64,000 nt of DNA from Imperialibacter sp. EC-SDR9 (GCF_902498805.1 NZ_LR701578.1:186001-250000), one strand, 5' to 3'. Positions 1 through 10,068 are shown, counted from the stretch's first letter. The notes: generated from the sequence alone by a model not told the origin. Numbers and translations are program-made.

Positions 1-971
1 ATTTGTCGAGGCTTTTGAAGGAGTTCAAAGCCGACTATAAGCACGAACTGGTGGGTGAAAGGATTTTAACTAATCCTGCTCACTACGCCTACATGAAAAT
101 ATCTGAAGGCTGCGACAGACCATGCTCCTTTTGTGCCATTCCACTGATGCGTGGCGGCCATATCTCCCGGCCTATTGAAGAATTGGTGAAAGAGGCGTCG
201 CACCTGGCCAAGAATGGCACTAAAGAACTTCTGCTTATCGCCCAGGATTCAACCTACTATGGTCTGGATCTGTACAAGAAAAGAAACCTTGCTGAGCTGC
301 TACAGCGCCTTTCGGATGTAAACGGCATTGACTGGATCCGCCTCCACTACGCATTTCCGGCTGGCTTCCCTATGGATGCACTTGATGTAATGGCGGAACG
401 CCCTAACATTTGCAACTACGTAGACATTCCCCTTCAGCATGCTTCCAACAACATGCTGAAGATGATGAGGCGGGGAACCACACGGGAGAAAACCGAAGAC
501 CTGCTGGCGACCATGCGATCTAAAGTTCCGGGCATTGCCATCCGTACCACATTGATTGCCGGACATCCGGGTGAAACAGAGCAGGATTTCGAAGAGATGA
601 TGGACTTTGTGCAAAAGTCGAAGTTTGACAGGCTCGGGGTGTTTAACTACTCACATGAAGAAAACACCCACTCATATAGCTTTGAAGACAATATTCCTGA
701 AAATGTTAAACAAGAACGAGCCGACGCCGTTATGGAGGTTCAGGAAGCCATTTCCTACGAGCTCAACCAGCAGAAAATAGGCAAGACCTTTAAAGTGTTG
801 GTGGATCGCAAAGAAGGTGGTAATTTCATCGGTCGAACAGAGTATGACTCACCCGAAGTTGACAACGAAGTCATCATTGATGGAAAAGAAAACTATTTAC
901 GTATTGGCGACTTCGCCACAGTTAAGATATATGATGCTGCCGAATTCGATTTGTTTGGAGAATTGTTGTAA
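1..971 (+). CDS. rimO: Ribosomal protein S12 methylthiotransferase RimO (5' end outside window)
   Basis: This radical-SAM enzyme adds a methylthio group to a conserved aspartate of ribosomal protein S12. The visible part is 322 residues in reading frame from base 3. The family is usually about 430 residues, so the N-terminal MTTase domain lies outside the window. The radical-SAM cluster motif CxxxCxxC is complete (CDRPCSFC, residues 37-44 of the visible part). A TRAM domain fills roughly the last 65 residues. The first visible codon, TTG, is not a real start. bshC follows after 6 bases, so the two are probably co-transcribed. The sequence pattern around the Cys motif and the ending in DLFGELL fit RimO better than MiaB. 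Confidence 0.93.
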   Translation, partial: LSRLLKEFKADYKHELVGERILTNPAHYAYMKISEGCDRPCSFCAIPLMRGGHISRPIEELVKEASHLAKNGTKELLLIAQDSTYYGLDLYKKRNLAELLQRLSDVNGIDWIRLHYAFPAGFPMDALDVMAERPNICNYVDIPLQHASNNMLKMMRRGTTREKTEDLLATMRSKVPGIAIRTTLIAGHPGETEQDFEEMMDFVQKSKFDRLGVFNYSHEENTHSYSFEDNIPENVKQERADAVMEVQEAISYELNQQKIGKTFKVLVDRKEGGNFIGRTEYDSPEVDNEVIIDGKENYLRIGDFATVKIYDAAEFDLFGELL

Positions 972-977
972 CCTGAA

Positions 978-2540
978 ATGAGAGTAGAAAAAATATCCCT
1001 GGGAGAGACTGGACAGTTCTCTCCTATTTTTTTGGAGTACCTGGCAAAAAATGAGTCACTAAAAGACTTTTATCAATACTATCCCTCTGTAGAAAATGCT
1101 GAGAAGCAGATAGCACTGAAAAAAGCTTTCCCCAAAAAGAACAGGCTAAGGCTGGAGGCAGTACTCGACGAGCAGTATGGTGCATTGGATATGTCTCCCA
1201 AGCTGAGAGAGAATATTCACGCACTTTCTGAAGAAAACACATTCACCGTCACCACCGGGCACCAGCTAAATATTTTCACCGGGCCCCTGTACTTTATCTA
1301 CAAAATTGTGACGGTGATAGATGCCTGCAAGCAACTAAAGGCAAAGTACCCCGATTTCCACTTTGTGCCTGTGTACTGGGCTGCTTCTGAGGATCACGAT
1401 TTTGAGGAGATTAGCTATTGCTACCTGTATGGCAAGAAATATACCTGGGAAACTGATCAGAAAGGTGCCGTGGGCCGCTTTATGCCCCATTCACTAAGCA
1501 AAGTGCTCGATGAGATGCCCGACAGAGCGTCCGTCTTTGAAAAAGCATACCTCGATCACAACAACCTGGCTGACGCTGTTCGGTACTATGTGAATGAGCT
1601 ATTTGGCCACGAAGGCCTGGTGATGGTGGATGGAGATCACCCGGATTTAAAAAGGATTTTTGCTCCCATCATCAAAAAAGATCTTGAAGAACATGTATCT
1701 GGGAAGCTGGTTGACGAAACCACTAAAAAGCTTGACGACGTCGGCTTTAAGACGCAGGTGCATGCCCGGGAAATCAACTTCTTTTACCTGAACAGCATCC
1801 ACAGGGACAGGATCATAGAAGAAGATGGTATCTACAAAGTCAACAATACTGACCTGTCGTTCACCAGGGAAGAGCTCTGGAAGCTGCTAGAGAAAAGCCC
1901 GGAGAAATTTAGCCCCAACGTAATCATGAGGCCAGTGTACCAGGAGGCCATTCTCCCCAACCTGGCCTATATAGGTGGCCCGGCTGAGGTAGCCTACTGG
2001 CTGCAATTCAAGGCTGTTTTCGATCATTATCAGCTACCTTTCCCCATGCTGATGCCCAGGAATTTTGGACTGGTGGTACAAAAAAGCCAGGCAAGTAAAA
2101 TAGAGAAGCTGGGACTGAAACTCGCTGACCTATTTATGGAAGGCCATGAGATCAGGAAGAAGTATGTGAGGGAGAACTCCGAAAATGACCTGCTGCTGGG
2201 CGAAGAAAAAGCGGCCTTTGCCAGGCTCATGGAGCAGGTGAAGGCCAAAGCAGTGGCCATTGATAAAACGCTGGATGGCTACATGGGCAAGCAGGAAACC
2301 CGGCTACTACAGGAGTTTGAGGGCATGGAGAAAAAGCTGCAAAAGGCCGAAGAGAATAACCAGGCGGTGGCGATCAACCAGATTGAAAGTATTAAAGAGA
2401 AGCTTTTCCCGGGAGGCTCATTGCAGGAGCGCCACGACAACTTTCTCAACTTTTACCTCACCAATCCTGCTATTTTGGACGAGTTCCTGAACGGATTTGA
2501 TGCATTCGACTTTTCCTTCCATATTTTTATGGAAGAATAA
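978..2540 (+). CDS. bshC: Bacillithiol biosynthesis cysteine-adding enzyme BshC
   Basis: BshC catalyses the last step of bacillithiol synthesis, joining cysteine to glucosaminyl-malate; bacillithiol is the low-molecular-weight thiol of Firmicutes and many Bacteroidota. The 520 residues match the usual family length. The N-terminal nucleotide-binding-like core shows the family stretch TTGHQLNIFTGPLYFIYK (about residues 92-109) and VYWAASEDHDFEEI soon after. The C-terminal third (about 400-470) is rich in Lys/Glu and predicted coiled coil, as in known BshC. It lies 6 bases after rimO and 6 bases before the cyclo-ligase gene, which suggests one operon. bshA and bshB are not in this window. Confidence 0.95.
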   Translation: MRVEKISLGETGQFSPIFLEYLAKNESLKDFYQYYPSVENAEKQIALKKAFPKKNRLRLEAVLDEQYGALDMSPKLRENIHALSEENTFTVTTGHQLNIFTGPLYFIYKIVTVIDACKQLKAKYPDFHFVPVYWAASEDHDFEEISYCYLYGKKYTWETDQKGAVGRFMPHSLSKVLDEMPDRASVFEKAYLDHNNLADAVRYYVNELFGHEGLVMVDGDHPDLKRIFAPIIKKDLEEHVSGKLVDETTKKLDDVGFKTQVHAREINFFYLNSIHRDRIIEEDGIYKVNNTDLSFTREELWKLLEKSPEKFSPNVIMRPVYQEAILPNLAYIGGPAEVAYWLQFKAVFDHYQLPFPMLMPRNFGLVVQKSQASKIEKLGLKLADLFMEGHEIRKKYVRENSENDLLLGEEKAAFARLMEQVKAKAVAIDKTLDGYMGKQETRLLQEFEGMEKKLQKAEENNQAVAINQIESIKEKLFPGGSLQERHDNFLNFYLTNPAILDEFLNGFDAFDFSFHIFMEE

Positions 2541-2546
2541 GCCACG

Positions 2547-3104
2547 ATGGACAAACAGGCACTTCGAAAACAATACCTGGACAAGAGAAAAGCGCTAAGC
2601 TATCAGGAGTGGCAAGCGGCCTGTGACAGCCTGTTTGACCAGGTGAAAGCCAATAAAGAACTTATTGGACGTGGCCCGGTTCATATTTTTTTGCCTATAG
2701 AGAAGTTCAAAGAAGTAGACACCTGGCCCATCATTCGCTGGTTGTGGCGGGAGGGGATTCGCACGATGACTTCGCTCACCGATATTGAGCAAGGCACGCT
2801 TTCTCACGTTTGGTTTGACGACAAAACACATTTCAACACCAGTAAATGGGGGATTCCAGAACCCGTATATACTCCTCCGGCTGATCCTTCGCTCTGTACC
2901 GTGATTTTTGTGCCGCTTCTGGTAGCTGACAAACACGGGAACCGCATTGGCTATGGAAAGGGCTTTTATGATGGATTTCTTTCGTCGCTATCCGAGAAGA
3001 CAAAAAAAGTGGGACTCTCTCTGCTGCCTGTAGTGGAAGAGATTCACGTAACGGAACAGCATGACGTTAGGCTTGATATCGTTTTGGCACCGAAGCGAAA
3101 TTGA
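2547..3104 (+). CDS. 5-formyltetrahydrofolate cyclo-ligase
   Basis: This enzyme converts 5-formyl-THF to 5,10-methenyl-THF using ATP, returning folate to the one-carbon pool. At 185 residues it has the normal family size. The basic N-terminus (KQALRKQYLDKRKAL) and the C-terminal ATP/folate-binding loop GNRIGYGKGFYDGFL (about residues 130-145) are characteristic. It is the last gene of the apparent rimO-bshC-cyclo-ligase run and converges on the ABC exporter gene, with 69 bases between stop codons. I see no clear hairpin terminator in that gap. Confidence 0.93.
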   Translation: MDKQALRKQYLDKRKALSYQEWQAACDSLFDQVKANKELIGRGPVHIFLPIEKFKEVDTWPIIRWLWREGIRTMTSLTDIEQGTLSHVWFDDKTHFNTSKWGIPEPVYTPPADPSLCTVIFVPLLVADKHGNRIGYGKGFYDGFLSSLSEKTKKVGLSLLPVVEEIHVTEQHDVRLDIVLAPKRN

Positions 3105-3173
3105 TAACCAACAGCAAGTAGTTACTGGCGAGCCAGCCACCACTTACCGTCTACTGATTACCAATTACCTTCC

Positions 3174-4916
3174 TTAAATCCTCGCCTGATAAGTATACAG
3201 ATCGAAGTACCGGCCTTTCTTCTCTATCAGCTCTTCATGTGTACCTCTTTCAGCAATTTTGCCCTGCTCGATCACCAGAATTTGATCTGCCCGGCGGATG
3301 GTGCTGAGACGGTGAGCAATGACAAAGGTGGTGCGGTCTTTCATCAGCTCTGCCAAACTCTTTTGGATCATCGACTCACTTTCTGTGTCCAGGTTCGAGG
3401 TAGCCTCGTCCAGAATGATCACTTTAGGATTAGCCAGAATGGCCCTGGCAATGGCAATACGCTGGCGCTGTCCGCCGGAAAGTTTCACGCCTCTTTCACC
3501 AATCACCGTATCCAGCCCATCATCAAACCGGTCGGTAAATTCGTGCACATAGGCAGCCGTTACTGCATTTTTCAACTCCTCTTCGGTAGCGTTGGGCCTT
3601 GGGAAAAGAATGTTTTCCCGGATGGTGCCTTCGAAGAGGAAGTCATCCTGTAACACTACGCCGAGGTATTGACGGAAGCTTTTCAGCCCCACTTTCGACA
3701 GGTCTTCCCCATCGAGCGTAATGCGGCCAGTCTTTGGTGTGAGGAAGGTGGCCGCCAAACCCGCTATGGTTGTTTTTCCCGACCCTGAAGAGCCCACCAG
3801 GGCTGTGACCGAACCAGAGGGAGCAGTGAACGTAATATCGTGGATCACTTCCTTGCCTTCTTCATAAGCGAAGCTGACATTCTCAAACGCATAATCTCCT
3901 TTCAGCTTTTTCAGCTGTATCGGCCTTTCCTCCGGCATGTCTTCAGGATCCATGTTCATGATCTCCTCGGTACGGTCAAGCCCGGCAAAGGCTTCGGTTA
4001 GCTGGCTACCGATATTGCTCATTTGAACGATGGGCGCAATCATGAAGCCCAGGTAGAGGGTGAAAGCGATGAAATCACCCATGGTCATCTCGTTGGTGAT
4101 GATCTGGTAGCCACCTATGCCCATGATACCTGTGGAGGCCAAACCAAGCAGAAAAGTAGCGGAGCTGGTCACTAGTGCGGTGGCGGTAAGGCTTGCTTTC
4201 ACATTTTGAAAAAGCCGCTCCACGCCAGCTGCAAAAGTATTGTTTTCCTGCTCTTCGGCGTTGAAGCCCTTGATCACCCGAACGCCATTCAGGGTTTCCG
4301 TGAGGCGGCCCGTCACTTCGGCGTTAATCACACCACGCTCTCTGAAAATGGGGCGAATTTTCCCAAAGGCCTTCATGGCGATAAAGGCGAAAATACCTAC
4401 CGGCACCAACACATAGAACGTCATCATAGGGCTGATGCGGATCAGCAGCACCAGCGAAATAACAGCAGTGATACTTCCCCCAACCAATTGAACCAGGCCG
4501 GTACCTACCAGGTTTCGCACGCCTTCCACATCGCTCATGACACGGCTGACTAAGGCGCCTGACTTGTTGTTATCAAAATACGAAATGGGCAGCGACAAAA
4601 TCTTTCTCTGCACCTGTGCTCTGAGTTTACTAATGAGCAGCTGGGCCTCTACGCTAAGCAGGCGGGTGAGAGAAAACGACGTCACGGCTTGCAAAGTAAT
4701 GGATGCCACCACCGCTATGAGCAACAGCTTAAGCATGTGTAAATCGTGATTGACGATGACATCGTCGATCAGGTATTTGGTGGCACCCGGAAGCACCAGG
4801 CTGGCGAGGCGACTAATGATGATGAGCACCAGGCCAACCGCCACAATCTTGCGACGTGGCCAGATAAAGTCTTTGAACGCCTGGGCTACGGTTACTTTTG
4901 ATTTCGGTTTGGACAT
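3174..4916 (-). CDS. ABC exporter, fused permease and ATPase (MsbA/multidrug type)
   Basis: This is a half-size ABC exporter of 580 residues expected to work as a homodimer in the inner membrane. Residues 1 to about 310 carry six membrane segments. The ATPase half has Walker A GSSGSGKTT (about 373-381), the signature LSGGQRQR (about 478) and Walker B VIILDEATS (about 497), followed by the switch histidine in VIAHRLST. It resembles MsbA-like lipid flippases and bacterial multidrug exporters; the substrate cannot be told from sequence alone. It stands alone: convergent with the folate gene and divergent from the esterase gene across a 325-base gap. Confidence 0.93.
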   Translation of the reverse strand: MSKPKSKVTVAQAFKDFIWPRRKIVAVGLVLIIISRLASLVLPGATKYLIDDVIVNHDLHMLKLLLIAVVASITLQAVTSFSLTRLLSVEAQLLISKLRAQVQRKILSLPISYFDNNKSGALVSRVMSDVEGVRNLVGTGLVQLVGGSITAVISLVLLIRISPMMTFYVLVPVGIFAFIAMKAFGKIRPIFRERGVINAEVTGRLTETLNGVRVIKGFNAEEQENNTFAAGVERLFQNVKASLTATALVTSSATFLLGLASTGIMGIGGYQIITNEMTMGDFIAFTLYLGFMIAPIVQMSNIGSQLTEAFAGLDRTEEIMNMDPEDMPEERPIQLKKLKGDYAFENVSFAYEEGKEVIHDITFTAPSGSVTALVGSSGSGKTTIAGLAATFLTPKTGRITLDGEDLSKVGLKSFRQYLGVVLQDDFLFEGTIRENILFPRPNATEEELKNAVTAAYVHEFTDRFDDGLDTVIGERGVKLSGGQRQRIAIARAILANPKVIILDEATSNLDTESESMIQKSLAELMKDRTTFVIAHRLSTIRRADQILVIEQGKIAERGTHEELIEKKGRYFDLYTYQARI

Positions 4917-5241
4917 GAAAAAAGGGATGGTTGATTTCTCGGTTGTAAGTTAACGGATTAGTAACTGATTTATCGGGGCAAATAGTTCTACCTAAGACGG
5001 ACGCCCTTTCAGAAAGACGCACACGCAGCATGGATTACTTTAAAAAGAGGCTAGTGTTTTACAAAATTCCCTAAGAATCATCAACCTGCGTTTTTTGATC
5101 TTTAATGCCCAGGTTAGTAATATTCCAAATGGTTAGCTCGCAAGATGCATCCATATACAACTATTTTTCACTTACAGGTTTCTTGTCATTAGCCGCATGA
5201 AAGCCACTGTTTGAAATACTTTAACAGACGAAACAAATTCA
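4917..5241. other. Divergent intergenic gap, no gene seen
   Basis: This 325-base gap separates the divergently read ABC exporter and the secreted esterase. I read both strands for a short ORF with a plausible ribosome-binding site, a tRNA fold, a hairpin plus T-run and a TTTG/TAnnTTTG promoter pair, and found none that I would defend. It must hold the promoters of both neighbours. Confidence 0.5.
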
Positions 5242-6858
5242 ATGTATTTAAGAGTCCCTTTTATTCTTATTGGTTTTTGTGGGTTCTTTTCGTGCTTCTC
5301 GCAAAGCCTGATACGTGGGAAAGTTGTTGATGCAGCCGACCAGGAGTCATTGGCATTCGTCAATATCGGCATTGCAGGTAAAAATATCGGCACCACTTCA
5401 GCAAAGGATGGCTCCTTTGCGATCAAGATTCCTCAAAGCTACTTCGGGGATTCGCTCACTTTTTCGATGGTTGGCTACTTTGACGTGTCTGTCCCTATTA
5501 GCAACCTCAAAACTAATCTTCAGGTCATGCTCAACGAGAAAACCACCACACTCAGCGAGGTGTTTGTTTTGGGAGAAAAACTTATCGAACGCACGGTAGG
5601 GATAAGAAAGCGGGGTCTTATCCACTTCACAGATGGCATCTTTCAGTCTGACGATGCATTTGAAATTGGGCAGGTAATCAGGCTGGGCGACCACGCCGCA
5701 CAGATAACCGGACTTAACCTCCACGTGAACAGCAACAGGCCCGACAGTGCGAGTTTTCGGATCAACTTTTACCGATATGATGGCGCCAAAAGTCAGCCCG
5801 TCGAAAGGGTCTTCGAAAAAAGTGTTTTCCAACGCCATGCCATCATAGCGGGTTGGCTGCATTTCGACCTCAAGCCTTACAACATCATACTAACGGGGGA
5901 CGTCCTTGCTGCCGTAGAATTCATCCCTGAGGGGAAACCGGGCATTGCACCTATCTATTATGAAGTAAAGCTGGGCGGCACCTCCAAAAGCTTCTACCGG
6001 GGAAACAGTCTTGGGAGTTGGAACCGACCACCCCATCACTATTGCCTCAACGTGGCGGTACTCATCGACAAGTCGACACCGGAAGTAGACGACGACCTGG
6101 AAACACTGCCCACATTCGTGATGAAATCAGCTGGTAGCGGCACGGTCTATAACCTGTTCGTTAGGTTGCCACTGGGCTACGACCAACACCCTGAGCGCAA
6201 CTATCCTGTGGTTTACCTGCTTGATGGCAATGCCTATTTCGATCCCATCAGTAGCACCATCGACGGACAAGAAAAGAAGAAAAAACAAGCGGAGGTGATT
6301 TTGATAGGCATAGGCTATAAGGATGCCTATTTGATGGACTCGCTGCGCAACAGGGATTATACATTTCCGACAGCCAACCCTGCCGACAGTTTTCCTCTGA
6401 GTGGAGGTGGTCACAAGTTTCACCAATTTATCACAGACGAGCTTGTCCCTTATGTGCAAAAGAACTATCGAACCACTCCTTCAAACAACAGCCTGATGGG
6501 GCACTCGCTGGGTGGCTATTTCGTCCTTTATGCGCTGTTGCAAAATTTGCAAACCGGCCGTCAAAGCACTTTTTCCCACTATGTGGCAGCCAGCCCTTCC
6601 CTGTGGTATGGGGAGGAGTATCTTTTCACGGAGTTTCAGGCGTTGCCCGTTTCCGTGGGCTCCAACAGCAGCACCCAGGTATATATGACACTGGGTGCCA
6701 AAGAAGAGGATCTTGGCCGCCGTTTTGAGACTTTTGGGCAGCTGCTGAAAAGTCAGTCATCTGTTGAGGTAAAGCTTCATACTTTCAAAGGGCTGGAGCA
6801 TATGGGCGCTGCCATTCCGGCGTTTGAAGAGGGGCTAACCCGCCACTCCGACAAGTAA
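5242..6858 (+). CDS. Secreted esterase with N-terminal carboxypeptidase-D-like domain
   Basis: This is a predicted exported alpha/beta-hydrolase of the putative esterase (Fes/esterase D) family. Residues 1-20 form a signal peptide (hydrophobic, ending in CFSQS). Residues about 24-100 are a carboxypeptidase-D regulatory-like beta domain, normally found at the N-terminus of TonB receptors. A middle region of about 180 residues looks like a beta-rich domain. The esterase domain covers about 300-535, with the nucleophile elbow GHSLGG (about 419-424, Ser about 421) and a likely catalytic His in GLEHMG (about 520). Joining a CarboxypepD-like domain to an esterase is less common. The substrate is unknown; ferric-siderophore esterases share the fold. 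Confidence 0.82.
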   Translation: MYLRVPFILIGFCGFFSCFSQSLIRGKVVDAADQESLAFVNIGIAGKNIGTTSAKDGSFAIKIPQSYFGDSLTFSMVGYFDVSVPISNLKTNLQVMLNEKTTTLSEVFVLGEKLIERTVGIRKRGLIHFTDGIFQSDDAFEIGQVIRLGDHAAQITGLNLHVNSNRPDSASFRINFYRYDGAKSQPVERVFEKSVFQRHAIIAGWLHFDLKPYNIILTGDVLAAVEFIPEGKPGIAPIYYEVKLGGTSKSFYRGNSLGSWNRPPHHYCLNVAVLIDKSTPEVDDDLETLPTFVMKSAGSGTVYNLFVRLPLGYDQHPERNYPVVYLLDGNAYFDPISSTIDGQEKKKKQAEVILIGIGYKDAYLMDSLRNRDYTFPTANPADSFPLSGGGHKFHQFITDELVPYVQKNYRTTPSNNSLMGHSLGGYFVLYALLQNLQTGRQSTFSHYVAASPSLWYGEEYLFTEFQALPVSVGSNSSTQVYMTLGAKEEDLGRRFETFGQLLKSQSSVEVKLHTFKGLEHMGAAIPAFEEGLTRHSDK

Positions 6859-6997
6859 GCAGCGGCGCCTATCTCCTCCAGCCGCTAACCCGACATGCTG
6901 CTTATGCAATTCAGAATTTTCCGTACATTCAGACATTATTACTGCCGATGAGCGCCTTTTTTCCGGCAGCCTTTATTCGCTAACTGACTACCTACCC

Positions 6998-8473
6998 ATG
7001 CACCCTACCTTTACCCGTCGGGACTTTGTAAAACTCAGTTCAATTCTCGCAGCCGCTTTGGCCACACAGCCTGTGCAGGCACTGTCCGTCAACGACCCCT
7101 GGAAAACGAGACGGGGCAATAAGCAGAAAGTCATCATTATCGGCGCAGGCATGTCTGGCTTGTCGGCTGGTATGGAACTGCGCAACCTGGGTCATGACGT
7201 CCAAATCGTTGAGGGGCAGATGAGGGCCGGAGGGCGTGTGTTCACTGCCCGAAACATGTTTGCTGACGGACTCTATGCCGACATGGGCGCCGCCCGAATC
7301 CCTGAAGACCATGAGTGGACCATGAAATACGTGAAGCAATACGGGCTTGAGTTATATCCTTTCAACCCAGCTAAAGGCGGTTTGCTGCACATGGTAAAAG
7401 GAAAAAAAATCCGCTATACCAGCAACCAACCAGCTCCATTGAAAGATTATCCCTTTTCGCTCACCCCCAAAGAAGTCGCCATGGACTGGGCGGGCATTAG
7501 TACACAACCGTTTCAATCCATCATGACTCAGGTGGGTGATGCCAGGGATTTGAGCTGGCCACCGGCCGCCATTGCAGGCTACGACAAACTCACTTTCAAG
7601 GAATTTCTTGTGAGTGAGGGCTACAGCCCGGATATCGCTGGTGCGCTGATGCTGGGTTGGGAAGAAGCAGGGGAAAAAGGACTCTACTTCTCGATTCTTG
7701 AGATGGTTCGGGAGACAAGCCTGTCGTTTGGTGCCACTCGCAACAAGATTGTGGGAGGCAATGACCTGCTGCCTCGTGCGTTGGCCAAAGACCTTGAGCG
7801 ATTGATACAATACGGCACCAAAGTGCTGGCCGTCGATCAGGATGAGACGGGTGTAAGCGTAACCGTGGATAGAGGAGGTGAACGCTCCACACTCAGGGCC
7901 GACAGGGTGATTTGTACCCTGCCCTTGCCGGTGCTGAAGAAAATGGATTTTGTGAAGACGTTTTCGAGCTCCAAGCAAACTGCTATCAACAATATGGGGG
8001 GCTGGAACCTCGGCCGCACGGCCATGCAGGTAAGAGACCGCTACTGGAAAAAGGACGGCCTGACGGGCTTTGCTGCTACTGACCTTCCTTCCGAAATCTG
8101 GGACCCACACTATGAGTCGGATGCCAACCGGGGCATTATCGCCCACTATGTGAAAGGCAGGGACGCTGGTAAGTTTATGACAATGAGTACTGAGGAGCGC
8201 CTGGCCTTTTCTGCCAACCATGTTAACTCAGTCTTTCCCGGCCTCAAGCCGCAGCTGGAAGGGGCGTTTATTAAAGTATGGGGTGAGGATCCCTGGGCCG
8301 GGTATGCACACGCCATTGGCACACCCAATGACTTAACGTTACACCTGCCCCACCTGATCACAGCCGAGGGCCGGATTCACTTTGCCGGGGAGCATGCTTC
8401 GGCCTATCATGGGTGGATACAGGGTGCTATTGAGTCAGGCAACAGGACGGCGAAAGAGGTAAATAGCTTTTGA
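6998..8473 (+). CDS. Flavin amine oxidase, Tat-exported
   Basis: This is an FAD-dependent amine or L-amino-acid oxidase of the monoamine oxidase superfamily, 491 residues. The N-terminus has a twin-arginine motif (TRRDFVKL, Arg 7 and 8) and a hydrophobic stretch ending in QPVQA, so it is predicted to be folded with FAD and exported by Tat. The dinucleotide-binding fingerprint IIGAGMSGLSAGMEL starts near residue 47, followed by EGQMRAGGRVFTAR, the second FAD contact typical of the family. The C-terminus contains HFAGEHAS, the usual FAD-binding end. It is a single gene with no obvious partner. The substrate cannot be assigned. Confidence 0.9.
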   Translation: MHPTFTRRDFVKLSSILAAALATQPVQALSVNDPWKTRRGNKQKVIIIGAGMSGLSAGMELRNLGHDVQIVEGQMRAGGRVFTARNMFADGLYADMGAARIPEDHEWTMKYVKQYGLELYPFNPAKGGLLHMVKGKKIRYTSNQPAPLKDYPFSLTPKEVAMDWAGISTQPFQSIMTQVGDARDLSWPPAAIAGYDKLTFKEFLVSEGYSPDIAGALMLGWEEAGEKGLYFSILEMVRETSLSFGATRNKIVGGNDLLPRALAKDLERLIQYGTKVLAVDQDETGVSVTVDRGGERSTLRADRVICTLPLPVLKKMDFVKTFSSSKQTAINNMGGWNLGRTAMQVRDRYWKKDGLTGFAATDLPSEIWDPHYESDANRGIIAHYVKGRDAGKFMTMSTEERLAFSANHVNSVFPGLKPQLEGAFIKVWGEDPWAGYAHAIGTPNDLTLHLPHLITAEGRIHFAGEHASAYHGWIQGAIESGNRTAKEVNSF

Positions 8474-8605
8474 GGTTAGCTGGCAGGTTATGAAGACACA
8501 GCCGGTAACAATTGCCGCCACGGCTGAACTTAGCGTGAATACATATAAAACGATAGAGCAGTAAAGGCATCTTCAGGAAAAAGTGCCTGTGCTGACTCAC
8601 TTGCG

Positions 8606-10057
8606 CTAGGCGAAAAGCTCTCTGGTGGAGTCTATGCTGCTGGTATCGTCTCCAATGATATACAGGAAGTCGCCTTCCACAAGCTCTGTGGCTCCCCCGG
8701 GCACAAAATACTTTTTGTCCCGTTTGATCATTACCACCAGTACTGACGCAGGTATGCCCAGTTGGTAAATTTTCTTTCCTACCACACTGCTGCCCGCCCT
8801 TACCAGTATTTCCGAGGAAGTGCCTTTCACATTTTCGATGAAACCGGAGCTCAACCCCTCAGTTACCTTGTCGGCGTCTTTCACTCCCAATAATTTGGCC
8901 ATAAAGGAAATGGTGGTCCCCTGAATGGTCACTGACAGCAAAGTGATGAAGAAAACGATATTAAAAATTACATCAGCATTTTCCACGCCTGCCACCATGG
9001 GGTAGGTGGCGAAAACGATGGGCACAGCGCCCCGCAGCCCAACCCACGAGATAAAGAGCTTGGTGCGAAACCCGAGCCTGAAGGCCGCCAGGCTCACAAA
9101 CACACTCAAAGGCCGTGCGACCAGGATCATAAACAAGGCTATAGGAAGGCCAATTGAAATGATGGGAATGATTTGGGATGGAAACACGAGTAGCCCCAGC
9201 GTAAGGAACAATATGATCTGCATCAACCAGGCCACCCCATCAAAGAATTTGATAGTCGAGCTTTTGTGGATGAGGTTGGTGTTGCCCAACATCACCGCAC
9301 AGATGTAAACTGCCAGAAAGCCGTTGCCCCCAATAAAATCGGTGACGGAGAACGTAATAAAGCACAAAGTGAGTGTAAGCACAGGGTACAGCCCTTCGAA
9401 ATCCAGCTTGATTTTGTTGATCACCAGCTTACTTAGCTTCCCGAAGAGGAAACCAGAGGCTCCTCCCAAAGCAAATTGAAAGAAGAGGCTTCCCAGCGCC
9501 GCAACAAAATCTAACTCATGCACCTGTTCAATCCCGACAAGCGTGATGGTGAGAAAGTAGGCCATGGGGTCGTTGCTCCCACTTTCAAGCTCAAGAATGG
9601 GCCTTATATTTCCTTTCAGGTTGATCCCTTTTGACCGAAGAATAGAAAATACGGCTGCTGCATCGGTAGAAGAGACAATGGAACCCAGCAGCAGCCCGTC
9701 AAGAAGTGTAAAGTCAGATATCCAGTAAATAAACAATCCTACGCTACCGGCTGTAAGAAACACCCCCACCGTGGCCAGGGTAATGCCCTGGCCAAGCACC
9801 GGCTTCACACTGTCCCAACGGGTGTCGAGCCCGCCTGAAAACAGGATGATGTTCAAGGCAACCACGCCAATGAACTGCGCCGATACGGGATTATCGAAAT
9901 AGATGCCACCAATACCATCCGAACCTGCCAGCATGCCAACAATAAGAAAAAGAATAAGGGTAGGCACGCCCAGCTTATAGGTTGTTTTGCCGGCAAAAAT
10001 GCTCAGCAGCAGCAGGATAGAACCCACCAAAAGGATATTGTGACTGGTTATGACCAT
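8606..10057 (-). CDS. Potassium/proton antiporter, CPA1 type (NhaP2/CvrA-like)
   Basis: This is a 483-residue inner-membrane cation/proton antiporter. About 12 membrane segments fill residues 1 to about 390, with the NhaP/NhaP2 hallmarks SGSNDPMAYFLT and FISWVGLRGAVPIVFA. Residues about 400-480 form a cytoplasmic TrkA-C (RCK-C) domain, expected to gate the transporter in response to a ligand. This domain order matches NhaP2 (CvrA), which exports K+ in exchange for H+. The DUF3124 gene lies 11 bases upstream on the same strand, so they are probably co-transcribed. Confidence 0.92.
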   Translation of the reverse strand: MVITSHNILLVGSILLLLSIFAGKTTYKLGVPTLILFLIVGMLAGSDGIGGIYFDNPVSAQFIGVVALNIILFSGGLDTRWDSVKPVLGQGITLATVGVFLTAGSVGLFIYWISDFTLLDGLLLGSIVSSTDAAAVFSILRSKGINLKGNIRPILELESGSNDPMAYFLTITLVGIEQVHELDFVAALGSLFFQFALGGASGFLFGKLSKLVINKIKLDFEGLYPVLTLTLCFITFSVTDFIGGNGFLAVYICAVMLGNTNLIHKSSTIKFFDGVAWLMQIILFLTLGLLVFPSQIIPIISIGLPIALFMILVARPLSVFVSLAAFRLGFRTKLFISWVGLRGAVPIVFATYPMVAGVENADVIFNIVFFITLLSVTIQGTTISFMAKLLGVKDADKVTEGLSSGFIENVKGTSSEILVRAGSSVVGKKIYQLGIPASVLVVMIKRDKKYFVPGGATELVEGDFLYIIGDDTSSIDSTRELFA

Positions 10058-10068
10058 CTGCTTTCTGT

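Noticed and set aside
7352-8221. Open frame of 289 codons on the minus strand
   Set aside because: Complement of the flavin amine oxidase gene; composition is not protein-like and no motif was seen.
8540-8605. Hairpin AGGCA/TGCCT after the amine oxidase gene as a terminator
   Set aside because: Short stem with no T-run on either strand.
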